Shown here in pieces: positions 1-5,792 of a stretch of DNA of 10,404 nucleotides; the stretch's first letter is position 1, and each line of letters starts with the position of its first letter. Source of the DNA: Lachnospiraceae bacterium UBA7060 (GTDB lineage Bacteria; Bacillota; Clostridia; Lachnospirales; Lachnospiraceae); NCBI GenBank assembly GCA_002493835.1, contig DLAA01000099.1, positions 1 through 10,404 on the forward strand, in the 5' to 3' direction. Made by a program: the position numbers and the translations under genes. The notes under the pieces were generated by a model. That model saw only the letters and a list, made by a program, of their open reading frames with translations. It was not told the DNA's origin and did not search any database.

Positions 1-161
1 AAAAAGCCATTCCAATAAATAACTTATCCGTCATATAGGAAACCATCTTGAAACATTCCTATCTTAATTACCAATTATTTCATCCCTAGAACTTTCTACA
101 ATATATAAACCATAACTATTTTGGCGGATAGCAGGTGTAAAAGATACTAAGAATGTAACCC

Positions 162-244
162 GCTGGCCATATGACCAGCACAGGCATCCATATGCCTGAA
201 ACACATGGGACTGGCAGACATCAAACTAAGGTGTCTGCTTTTTT
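162..244 (+). promoter_or_regulatory. Three-hairpin leader ending in a terminator-like hairpin before the DUF5688 gene
   Basis: Three consecutive inverted repeats are visible. The first pairs GCTGG (162-166) with CCAGC (175-179). The second pairs CAGGCAT (181-187) with ATGCCTG (192-198) over a 4-nt loop. The third pairs GCAGACA (214-220) with TGTCTGC (232-238) and is followed at once by six T (239-244), the form of an intrinsic terminator. It ends about 30 nt before the ATG at 276, so it is either the end of an upstream transcript or an attenuator of the DUF5688 gene. A weak promoter-like pair, TTGGCG (121-126) and TACTAA (145-150), 18 nt apart, would start RNA just before the first hairpin. 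Nothing else is evident in 1-161, which is AT-rich and has no convincing gene on either strand. Confidence 0.5.
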
Positions 245-275
245 GTCCACATTTATCCCGAAAGGAGAAAAACAG

Positions 276-1157
276 ATGAACAAAGAAGCAATGAAACAAC
301 AGATTATGGAAGCTCTTTCTAAGAAATTAGGAGACGGCTTCCGCGTTTCCATTCAGAAAGTATTGAAAACAAATGTAAAACTGGACGGACTGACTATCGT
401 AAAGGACGGTGACACGATTACTCCGACCATTTATCTGGAGCTTTTTTATAACGCACTTAATGATGGTGCGTCTATTGATGCTGTTACAAACAGAATCTTA
501 CAAATTTATTCCAGCTCCAAGATTTATCCTGAACATTTTGATACCGCCCCGTTTCTACATTTTGAACTTCCTGTAGAAAGGCTGTATGCAGTGCTAATCA
601 ACAGACATCTTAATGAAGAACTGCTACAGAATGTTCCGCACGCTCTGTTTCTTGACGATTTTGCAGTTATTGTACGCTGCAAGGTTGAAGGATTCAAGAA
701 CAATGCAAGTTTCCTGGTAAATAACACGCTTTTAAACATGTGGGAAACAGACAGCGAAACTATCCTTGCTCAGGCTGTTAAAAATATGCAGACATCACAT
801 GATGCAGTCCTTATACCACTAGAGCAGCTCCTCAAAGAACTAATTCCTTCTTTCTCAAAGGAAGATGAACCGCTTTCTAATCACAGGATGTGGATTATAA
901 CCAACAAAAATCGGTGGTTTGGTGCGGCTGCAGTACTGTCTGATGATGTACTGAAAAGTTTTGCCGAAAAGTACGGCAGTTTCTATGCCATCTTCTCTTC
1001 CGTCCATGAAGTGCTGATTATACCATCGTCTGATGACTCTGACATTGATTCCTTTACAAAACTTAATCAGGATATCAATGCTACGACATTAGCGGAAGAT
1101 GAGATTTTGGGTACGAAAGTTTATTTCTACCAGAAAGACAGAGGTTTTGTTTTGTAA
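276..1157 (+). CDS. DUF5688 family protein
   Basis: This 293-aa soluble protein has no signal peptide or membrane segment. It matches the DUF5688 pattern I know from Firmicutes. An N-terminal part contains KLDGLTI (about 35-41) followed by PTIYLELFY (50-58). A C-terminal part contains MWIITN (205-210), FGAAAVL (215-221) and SVHEVLIIP (242-250). The family has no established function and is common in Lachnospiraceae genomes and mobile elements. The reading frame is open from 171, but the start at 276 is chosen because AAAGGAG lies about 8 nt before it and the preceding 35 codons run through the hairpin leader. The next gene, ssb, begins about 80 nt downstream with no terminator between, so co-transcription is likely. 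The family call is recall of motifs, not a search. Confidence 0.85.
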   Translation: MNKEAMKQQIMEALSKKLGDGFRVSIQKVLKTNVKLDGLTIVKDGDTITPTIYLELFYNALNDGASIDAVTNRILQIYSSSKIYPEHFDTAPFLHFELPVERLYAVLINRHLNEELLQNVPHALFLDDFAVIVRCKVEGFKNNASFLVNNTLLNMWETDSETILAQAVKNMQTSHDAVLIPLEQLLKELIPSFSKEDEPLSNHRMWIITNKNRWFGAAAVLSDDVLKSFAEKYGSFYAIFSSVHEVLIIPSSDDSDIDSFTKLNQDINATTLAEDEILGTKVYFYQKDRGFVL

Positions 1158-1210
1158 TCTGAAGCCTCATATGCAACAGATTCCAAAAATTATTTTTAAC
1201 AAAAATTCAG

Positions 1211-1243
1211 AAAGGATAAGCATATCAAAGATATGCGGGCATG
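1211..1243 (+). promoter_or_regulatory. ssb ribosome binding site split from its start codon by a hairpin
   Basis: AAAGGA (1211-1216) is the only good Shine-Dalgarno before ssb, yet it lies 24 nt from the ATG at 1241, which is too far for normal initiation. Between them sits a perfect 7-bp hairpin, GCATATC (1220-1226), loop AAA, GATATGC (1230-1236). If it folds, 17 nt are looped out and the effective spacing becomes 7 nt, which is close to ideal. This may simply rescue initiation, or it may be a control site. Confidence 0.5.
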
Positions 1244-1654
1244 AACATGAACAAGATCACATTGACAGGAAGATTCACAGAAGAGCCAAAGGTAACTTAC
1301 AGTGCAGGCGCAGAACCTGTTGCACGGGCATCATTCAATTTTGCCGTCCCTGATATGTCTATGAAAAGGGATGAAGATGGCAACTACCCCACAGACTTTT
1401 TCAGATGCACCTGCTGGGGCAAGCTGGCTGAGATCGTGGAAAAGCACTGCAATAAAGGCACAAAGCTCCTCATTAACGGAAGGCTGAAAAACAACAACTA
1501 TGAGAAAGACGGCCAGAAAATCTATTCCAATGAGATCGTAATTGATTCACTGGAATTCCTTGAAGCGAGAGCCACCAAGACCCAGGATTCCCAGCCGCAG
1601 GGAACCACTTCTGCGGAACCAGCAGCAGACAAGGAGCCTGTTCAAAAACTGTAA
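1241..1654 (+). CDS. ssb: Single-stranded DNA-binding protein
   Basis: This 137-aa protein is of bacterial SSB type. It would bind and protect single-stranded DNA in the cytoplasm during replication, repair or conjugative transfer. The OB fold spans about residues 3-110. Typical SSB positions are visible: NKITLTGRFTEEP near the start, ARASFNFAV (29-36), DFFRCTCWGKLAEIVEK (52-68), KGTKLLINGRL (72-82) and YEKDGQKIYSNEIVIDSLEFLE (87 onward). The tail is short (about 111-137) and ends EPVQKL. It lacks the acidic, DDDIPF-like tip through which most SSBs recruit partner proteins, which is odd. The start may be the ATG at 1241 or 1247. Gene order, between DUF5688 and DUF262 genes, suggests an element-borne copy and not the chromosomal housekeeping gene. 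A reading frame in the -1 phase begins at its stop codon. Confidence 0.95.
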   Translation: MNMNKITLTGRFTEEPKVTYSAGAEPVARASFNFAVPDMSMKRDEDGNYPTDFFRCTCWGKLAEIVEKHCNKGTKLLINGRLKNNNYEKDGQKIYSNEIVIDSLEFLEARATKTQDSQPQGTTSAEPAADKEPVQKL

Positions 1655-1857
1655 ACAGAAGCAGATTAGACCCTGCTTTTCTGGAAAAGGCCATCGGCAG
1701 GCTGGAAGATAAAAAGCTGTACTACATAACCGCTTTCTATACGGAACCTGACAGCAATACCCTTCGGCTTATATACGCCGACTCTGTATCCGTCATACAG
1801 GACTGCATCGAAATGATCTCAGAGACTGCCTGTGAATGCGGCATTCCTGTAATCTGA
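1651..1857 (+). pseudogene. Small 68-codon reading frame with no standard start, overlapping the ssb stop
   Basis: An open frame runs from GTA (1651-1653) to TGA (1855-1857). Its translation looks like real protein: LEKAIGRLEDKKLYYITAFY followed by TEPDSNTLRLIYADSVSVIQ and a C-terminal stretch ending ECGIPVI. It contains no ATG, GTG or TTG near its beginning. The first codon overlaps the ssb stop codon, and AAGGAG lies at 1631-1636 inside ssb. The simplest reading is a gene formerly coupled to ssb by a GTGA overlap, whose GTG became GTA while the ssb stop changed from TGA to TAA. An alternative is a -1 ribosomal frameshift on the A-run at 1644-1648, which would fuse this segment to SSB. I do not recognise the family. 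Coding character is inferred from composition only. Confidence 0.45.
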
Positions 1858-1926
1858 TATGCAGCCCTGTAAAGGCAGAAGGATTTTTATAAACATAATA
1901 TTTCATTTTGCAAAGGAGAAACCATT

Positions 1927-3432
1927 ATGATCAAAACAACGGTAAACATGTCAGTGAAAAACTTAAAGAAAATGTATAACAATACTGATAACCTCAGTAT
2001 GGATGCAGAAATGCAACGTGGTTCAGGTCAGTGGGTTGACCGTGGGTATGAAATGAAACGAAGCCTTCTTGTAAATTCGTTACTGAATGCATATCCTATT
2101 CCGCCTCTATATTTTCAGAAGACTACAACCAGCGCAAATGAGATACTTTTTTCTGTCCTTGACGGGAAACAGCGTTTAAGTACCCTGTTTGACTTTGTTG
2201 ACGGCAAATACCCTCTGCATCCAGAGACGCCGCCCGCAAAAATTGATGACGAGACCTATGAGCTTGCCGATAAATATTTTTCCGACCTTGATATAGAGTG
2301 TCAGGAAGAAATCCTACGGTATAAATTTCTGATATATTGCTTTGAATGCGCCGAGGAAGACGATGAGGATCTGATCTCCGAAATCTTCTTCAGACTGAAT
2401 TCAGGAGTCGCATTGTCTGGTGGTCAAAAATCTATTTCGTTAGTTGACCTTAAGACTGCTAAATTTGTCAAGTCCATATTGAACGACAAATTCTTTTCGC
2501 AGATATGCACGTTTTCTGTCTTGCAAAGACGCAGGGGAGATGACCTCTGCGCCCTGATGCAGGGGATGTTACTGCTTGACCATAAGTATGGCCTTTATGA
2601 ACTGCAGACCATATCAGAAAACGATGTGATGAAATATGCTTCGCACATCAGGAAAAACTATTCTGATGTACAGAAGAATAGGCTGTATGACATCATCGAC
2701 TATCTTGAAAAGGTATTTCCTGAAAAGGACAAAATGCTCAAGAAGATCAATATCCCAATCGTCATGCTTGCCGCTGACACTGCTATGGGTAATGGTTATG
2801 ATTCCGTCAAAAACCTCTACCGCGTAGGGCCCATGTATTTCAGGCAGTGGTTCTCCTATTTCTTTTCAGAGTGCTATGAAGAGTACAAGATGTACTGCTC
2901 TTCTGGCAGTATCAAGAAGGAGAAGACCATAAAAAGGATTGAGATCATGGAAGAATCCCTTACAGACTATTTTGAACTGGAAGAAGCGGACAAGGCAGAG
3001 GAAGCCAAACAGGATACTCCCCTGTCAGAAGATGACACTTCCCCTGCGGAGGGATCTGCTTTGACAGATGACAGCACTCCCTTAACGGATGCTGACCTAG
3101 CGGAAAGTGATCCTCCTGCGGATGAGACAGAAAGCGGTTTCGCAGCGGTTGGGGCAGAAAATGGCTTTCCTGCGGATGAGGAAGAAAATGATTCCACTAC
3201 GAATGAGACAGAAAGTGGTTTCCCTGCGGATGAGGCAGAGAGTGATTCCTCTGCGGATGAGACAGAAAACGGCTCCACTGCGGATGAGGCAGGAAGTATA
3301 GTCATCGCAGAAAACACTGGCTACGCTTCCGTTGCCGAGGACACTGTTTCTTATACTGCTCCTGAGCAGACAGATGTCAGCGAAACAGGGACGGTAAAAA
3401 AGCCTCCCGAAGAATCGCAGGATACTCAATAA
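1927..3432 (+). CDS. DUF262 domain protein with a repetitive acidic C-terminal tail
   Basis: This 501-aa protein starts at an ATG 8 nt after AAAGGAG (1912-1918). The N-terminal two thirds is a DUF262 (GmrS-like, ParB/sulfiredoxin-fold) domain. It shows RGSGQWVDRGYEMKRSLLVN (31-50), PIPPLYF (57-63) and the signature DGKQRLSTL (79-87), then FRLNSGVALSGGQKS in the middle. DUF262 domains occur in GmrSD type IV restriction enzymes and other anti-phage proteins, where the DGQQR-type motif belongs to the nucleotide-dependent part. The DUF1524 HNH nuclease domain usually paired with it is absent here and is not encoded next door. From about residue 343 the protein becomes a low-complexity acidic tail, including seven 9-residue repeats (397 to about 458) of the type PADETESGF. 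A regulatory or protein-binding role for the tail is a guess. A terminator follows 11 nt after the stop. Confidence 0.82.
   Translation: MIKTTVNMSVKNLKKMYNNTDNLSMDAEMQRGSGQWVDRGYEMKRSLLVNSLLNAYPIPPLYFQKTTTSANEILFSVLDGKQRLSTLFDFVDGKYPLHPETPPAKIDDETYELADKYFSDLDIECQEEILRYKFLIYCFECAEEDDEDLISEIFFRLNSGVALSGGQKSISLVDLKTAKFVKSILNDKFFSQICTFSVLQRRRGDDLCALMQGMLLLDHKYGLYELQTISENDVMKYASHIRKNYSDVQKNRLYDIIDYLEKVFPEKDKMLKKINIPIVMLAADTAMGNGYDSVKNLYRVGPMYFRQWFSYFFSECYEEYKMYCSSGSIKKEKTIKRIEIMEESLTDYFELEEADKAEEAKQDTPLSEDDTSPAEGSALTDDSTPLTDADLAESDPPADETESGFAAVGAENGFPADEEENDSTTNETESGFPADEAESDSSADETENGSTADEAGSIVIAENTGYASVAEDTVSYTAPEQTDVSETGTVKKPPEESQDTQ
3115..3300 (+). repeat. Seven tandem 27-bp coding repeats in the DUF262 gene
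   Basis: Units start at 3115, 3142, 3169, 3196, 3223, 3250 and 3277 (the last is 24 nt). A typical unit is CCTGCGGATGAGACAGAAAG plus seven more bases, encoding PADETESGF-like nonapeptides. Units differ mostly by substitutions that keep the frame and the acidic character. Unit 2 is the most diverged. Slippage or unequal exchange would change copy number without a frameshift. Confidence 0.9.
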
Positions 3433-3442
3433 TGTTGTTTCA

Positions 3443-3475
3443 GGGATGCAGTTTCTATATATGCATCCCCTTTTT
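3443..3475 (+). terminator. Intrinsic terminator after the DUF262 gene
   Basis: GGGATGCA (3443-3450) pairs with TGCATCCC (3462-3469) over an 11-nt loop, followed by C and TTTTT (3471-3475). It ends only 8 nt before the radC ribosome binding site (GGAGG, 3484-3488), and I see no promoter between them. Expression of the next genes must therefore depend on read-through or on a promoter inside the DUF262 gene. Confidence 0.8.
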
Positions 3476-3495
3476 AACAGATTGGAGGAAAAACC

Positions 3496-3960
3496 ATGCG
3501 GATTAACTTTTATGATGCAAGGATTTCAGAGGATGCCAGGACAATTTTAGTAAAAGAAAAAGGGGTCAACTACGAATCCACAAAAATGAACGGCCCAGAA
3601 GAAATATCCCTTATGTTAAAAACCCTCCTGCATATGGACGAACTGGCAGAAGAACATGTCTATATGATCGCGCTTAATGCTTCCTGCAGAATATTAGGGA
3701 TGTTCCTGATATCCAAAGGAACCATATCCACAAGCCTTGTCAGTCCAAGGGAAGTTTTTCTGCGGGCCGTGCTTATCGGCGCCGTACAGATCATCCTTGT
3801 CCACAACCACCCTTCGGGGAGCCCTGTTCCCAGCGAATGTGATATGGAACTGACAAAACGGCTGAAAGTTGGTGGGGAATTATTAAATATCTGTCTGGCA
3901 GACCATATCATTATCGGAGAGAATTCTTATTTAAGTTTCAAGGAGGCTAAACTCTTATGA
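3496..3960 (+). CDS. radC: RadC-like JAB/JAMM domain protein
   Basis: This 154-aa protein belongs to the RadC family of JAB (JAMM, MPN) fold proteins. The metal-site motif is complete: H103-N-H105-P-S-G followed by D116 exactly ten residues after H105, with a candidate glutamate at E52/E53. The segment GTISTSLVSPREVFLRAVLI (75-94) is also typical. It lacks the N-terminal helix-hairpin-helix part of full-length RadC (about 220 aa), as do the short RadC proteins of plasmids and integrative elements. The biochemical role of RadC is not settled; old claims of a DNA-repair role in E. coli were withdrawn, and catalysis as a protease or deubiquitinase-like enzyme is unproven. The start is an ATG 7 nt after GGAGG (3484-3488). 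Its stop overlaps the next start as ATGA, so the two products are probably made in coupled amounts. Confidence 0.9.
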   Translation: MRINFYDARISEDARTILVKEKGVNYESTKMNGPEEISLMLKTLLHMDELAEEHVYMIALNASCRILGMFLISKGTISTSLVSPREVFLRAVLIGAVQIILVHNHPSGSPVPSECDMELTKRLKVGGELLNICLADHIIIGENSYLSFKEAKLL

Positions 3961-4487
3961 AAGGGGAATATGGTATGAAATGGTTTCAGGGAATTACTAC
4001 ACTAAAGGAGCTGCGGAAAGAATATCGGCGGCTTGTCGTAAAGCACCACCCCGATAACGGCGGCTCAGAGGATATAATCAAGGAGATCAATGCAGAATAT
4101 GACCGTCTGTTTAAGAAACTAAAATATGACTATGAACATAAGGATACATACAGCAAAGCTACGGATAAGCAAAAACAGTCCTATGACTGGCAGAAAGATG
4201 CCCAGATCAGGGAGACGCTTATGCAGCTTTGCAGATTCAAAGATATCACCGTTGAGGTGATCGGGGTATGGATATGGGTGTCAGACTGCTATCCATACAG
4301 AAAGGAACTGAAAGCACTTGGCTTCCGCTGGGCAAGCCAGAAGCAGATGTGGTACAAGCATTTCGATGACTTCCACAAATTCAGTTCCAAACCTGCCTCT
4401 ATGTCCTATATAAGGGCAAAATATGGCTCCGTGGAAATAAAATTTCAGGAAAGACACGAAGAAACTGAAAAATTGACAAAAGCATAA
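3957..4487 (+). CDS. J-domain (DnaJ-like) protein with an unusual aromatic C-terminal domain
   Basis: This 176-aa protein begins with a compact J domain. TLKELRKEYRRLVVKHHPDN (15-34) contains helix II and the essential HPD motif (31-33), followed by helix III with INAEYDRL (44-51). Helix I is reduced to a short KWFQGI segment. The HPD implies it can stimulate an Hsp70 (DnaK) ATPase. There is no Gly/Phe region and no zinc domain. Instead, residues about 96-165 form a second domain with VWIWVS (104-109), ELKALGFRWASQKQMWYKHF (117-136) and a KYGSVEIKF strand, a pattern I associate with element-borne J proteins of unknown client. The ATG at 3957 has AGGAGG 10 nt upstream inside radC and gives the ATGA overlap. 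A second candidate, ATG 3975, has AAGGGG 8 nt upstream, so both starts are possible. Confidence 0.85.
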   Translation: MKGEYGMKWFQGITTLKELRKEYRRLVVKHHPDNGGSEDIIKEINAEYDRLFKKLKYDYEHKDTYSKATDKQKQSYDWQKDAQIRETLMQLCRFKDITVEVIGVWIWVSDCYPYRKELKALGFRWASQKQMWYKHFDDFHKFSSKPASMSYIRAKYGSVEIKFQERHEETEKLTKA

Positions 4488-4504
4488 AAGAAAGGGGCAT
4501 CTCT

Positions 4505-4819
4505 ATGATTGATTTGAAAACAGCAGATTCACAGGAAATCGCATCCTATTTTTCCCATGAGGTAAGCAATATGCTCTTCAGGCCTGATACGATTGCGGAA
4601 GAACAGAGAAAATCAAGACAGATGAAGGATCTGGATCTGTGTTGGATCAAAACCTTATCCAGTTACACATACAGGACAGACCTGCGGAATGAAACATCTG
4701 CACTGACAGGCAGACAGCTTGCAAAGATTCCTTTTATTGCGAAAAAGATGGAACTGACCAACAACCCCAAGATGGAAGACGTCGCAAAAAGAATGGCAAT
4801 GGACCACAGGACTCTGTAG
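4505..4819 (+). CDS. Unrecognised 104-aa protein, probably truncated by an amber codon
   Basis: The ATG at 4505 follows AAAGGGG by about 8 nt and lies 17 nt after the J-domain gene, so this is the next cistron of the same operon. The product is soluble, charged and mainly helical by eye (for example TIAEEQRKSRQMKDLD), with no motif that I recognise. It ends DHRTL followed by TAG at 4817-4819. The same frame then stays open for 37 more sense codons to TGA at 4931-4933 and keeps a protein-like composition. The natural protein is therefore probably 142 aa and the TAG a nonsense change from CAG or TGG. If TAG is a real stop, a 104-aa product is made. Function is unknown. Confidence 0.65.
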   Translation: MIDLKTADSQEIASYFSHEVSNMLFRPDTIAEEQRKSRQMKDLDLCWIKTLSSYTYRTDLRNETSALTGRQLAKIPFIAKKMELTNNPKMEDVAKRMAMDHRTL

Positions 4820-4933
4820 CAGACTTTCTCAGGCCTTGTGTTCTACCACTTTATGTTAACCTGTAACAAAAGGGAAACACAGGCACTTCTCAAAGTGATG
4901 GGGGATTTCTTTTATAATCTGCCCTTGATCTGA
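4820..4933 (+). pseudogene. In-frame continuation of the preceding gene beyond its TAG
   Basis: Directly after TAG (4817-4819) the same frame encodes 37 residues, beginning QTFSGLVFYHFMLTCNKRET and ending with a segment like LLKVMGDFFYNLPLI, before TGA (4931-4933). Hydrophobic and polar residues alternate as in a folded C-terminus, and the codons resemble those of the neighbouring genes. It has no start of its own with a ribosome binding site. It is best read as the lost, or read-through, C-terminus of the 4505 gene. Confidence 0.55.
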
Positions 4934-4969
4934 AAGCAGGCGGATTAAATTTTATGAACATAAATTTAA
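4916..4969 (+). promoter_or_regulatory. Structured initiation region of the 4954 gene
   Basis: AATCTGCC (4916-4923) pairs with GGCGGATT (4939-4946) through 8 bp including one T-G wobble. That second arm holds the only Shine-Dalgarno-like sequence (AGGCGG) of the gene at 4954. A second inverted repeat, TTAAATTT (4945-4952) with AAATTTAA (4962-4969), places the ATG in a 9-nt loop. The two structures compete at 4945-4946. Upstream translation reaching the TGA at 4931-4933 would disrupt the first hairpin, which suggests translational coupling that the amber codon in the upstream gene would weaken. Confidence 0.45.
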
Positions 4970-5391
4970 GCGAAGTAAGGGAGCATATAGAGCTCTACTT
5001 TAAAGAGAACCTTCCCCAATACACAGTATTGGAGATCAGGAAAAAATCCAGCCATCCAGATGATGCCCATCTCTTTATGGTATCGGCGAAAAAAGATGAC
5101 GGCACTTACAGTCTTTGGACTAGCTGGAACAAACTCAGACAGAGCCTCAATCATGGTCATTATGATTTAAAGGATAAAGCGGATTGCGAAAAAATCTTTG
5201 CAGAATACCAAAATATCCACCCATACTGCGAAGTATATAAATATTCCCAAAATGCAAAGTTTCCATTGTTTGTTGCAAACACAGAAGAAAGTGCAAAGAG
5301 GTTCTGTGAAAAAATGAACTGGCAGTTTGAAGATGAAAACGGGTTTGTCTGGGATCTGGATTACGGCATCCCATCCACTAAGGAGGTATAA
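4954..5391 (+). CDS. Unrecognised 145-aa protein
   Basis: I do not recognise the family. It is a soluble, acidic protein with a helical start (NLSEVREHIELYFKENLPQY), then a mixed strand-rich part with HLFMVSAKKDDGTYSLWTSW (39-58) and a C-terminal part, EESAKRFCEKMNWQFEDENG, with a helix followed by WDLDYG. No transmembrane segment, signal peptide or metal-binding cluster is seen. It begins with an ATG whose ribosome binding region is structured, ends 3 nt before the next gene and carries that gene's AAGGAGG in its last codons, so the two are surely co-expressed. Its place behind RadC and J-domain genes suggests element cargo, but no function can be assigned. Confidence 0.75.
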   Translation: MNINLSEVREHIELYFKENLPQYTVLEIRKKSSHPDDAHLFMVSAKKDDGTYSLWTSWNKLRQSLNHGHYDLKDKADCEKIFAEYQNIHPYCEVYKYSQNAKFPLFVANTEESAKRFCEKMNWQFEDENGFVWDLDYGIPSTKEV

Positions 5392-5394
5392 AAA

Positions 5395-5691
5395 ATGTAC
5401 AATGACAATCTCCCAAACTGTGTCCCTGAATATTTCAGGGAGATGTTTGAACGGGAAGAACACGAAGCCGAGCTCCGCTGGGAACTGACAAACCATTATA
5501 ATGCCAATAAGCTAAAAACGGAAAAAGCATATGAAGCTGGCTTACCCGTTTTGCTTTATGGCGGTTATAACGGCTGCCAATACTGCGGGGATGCAGACCA
5601 CGATACACAGACCAGTGACAATGACGATATCTGCTGTGTGATCTGCCACAATCCCGACTGCCCCGAACATAGAAAGTATAAAGGAGAATGA
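5395..5691 (+). CDS. Small protein with a C-terminal cysteine cluster (possible zinc-binding)
   Basis: This 98-aa protein starts at an ATG about 6 nt after AAGGAGG. The N-terminal half is a charged helix (EYFREMFEREEHEAELRWEL). The C-terminal half has the cysteine and histidine pattern C61-x2-C64, H69, C80-C81-x2-C84-H85, C89 and H92, which looks like one or two small zinc knuckles. The stretch TQTSDNDD between the clusters is an acidic loop. No known family is recognised. Zinc binding and a nucleic-acid or protein-interaction role are inferred from the spacing only. The stop codon overlaps a possible 34-aa cistron as ATGA. Confidence 0.75.
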   Translation: MYNDNLPNCVPEYFREMFEREEHEAELRWELTNHYNANKLKTEKAYEAGLPVLLYGGYNGCQYCGDADHDTQTSDNDDICCVICHNPDCPEHRKYKGE

Positions 5692-5792
5692 ACGAACCCT
5701 GCTGCAAAAAAAGAGCAGCGATACAGGGGGATTCGGCGTACAGGCTGGTCCCCACTATTCCCCCAGATATGCTTGAAACCATGATGGTTTGA
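5688..5792 (+). CDS. Possible 34-aa overlapping small protein
   Basis: The ATG at 5688 overlaps the preceding stop codon as ATGA. The frame runs MNEPCCKKRAAIQGDSAYRL then VPTIPPDMLETMMV to TGA at 5790-5792. AAGGAG (5681-5686) leaves only 1 nt to the ATG, so initiation would depend on reinitiation by ribosomes finishing the upstream gene. The sequence is not low-complexity, but at this length chance cannot be excluded. Its 3' end overlaps the promoter of the Rpn-like gene. Function is unknown. Confidence 0.35.
   Translation: MNEPCCKKRAAIQGDSAYRLVPTIPPDMLETMMV

Noticed and set aside
171..275. N-terminal extension of the DUF5688 gene to the ATG at 171
   Set aside because: It would translate through three hairpins and a terminator. 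The ATG at 276 has a strong ribosome binding site and begins the family-like sequence.
2967..3429. Long antisense frames opposite the DUF262 tail
   Set aside because: They exist because the 27-bp repeat lacks stops in several frames. Their products are serine-rich or arginine-rich low complexity with no ribosome binding site.
4817..4819. General recoding of TAG as a sense codon in this genome
   Set aside because: The second ankyrin gene also ends in TAG in the expected place, so TAG functions as a stop in this window. Only site-specific read-through remains possible.
4833..4884. Imperfect hairpin GCCTTGTGTT with AACACAGGC as a terminator
   Set aside because: It has a bulge, a very long loop and no T-run, and the stretch reads as continued coding sequence after the amber codon.
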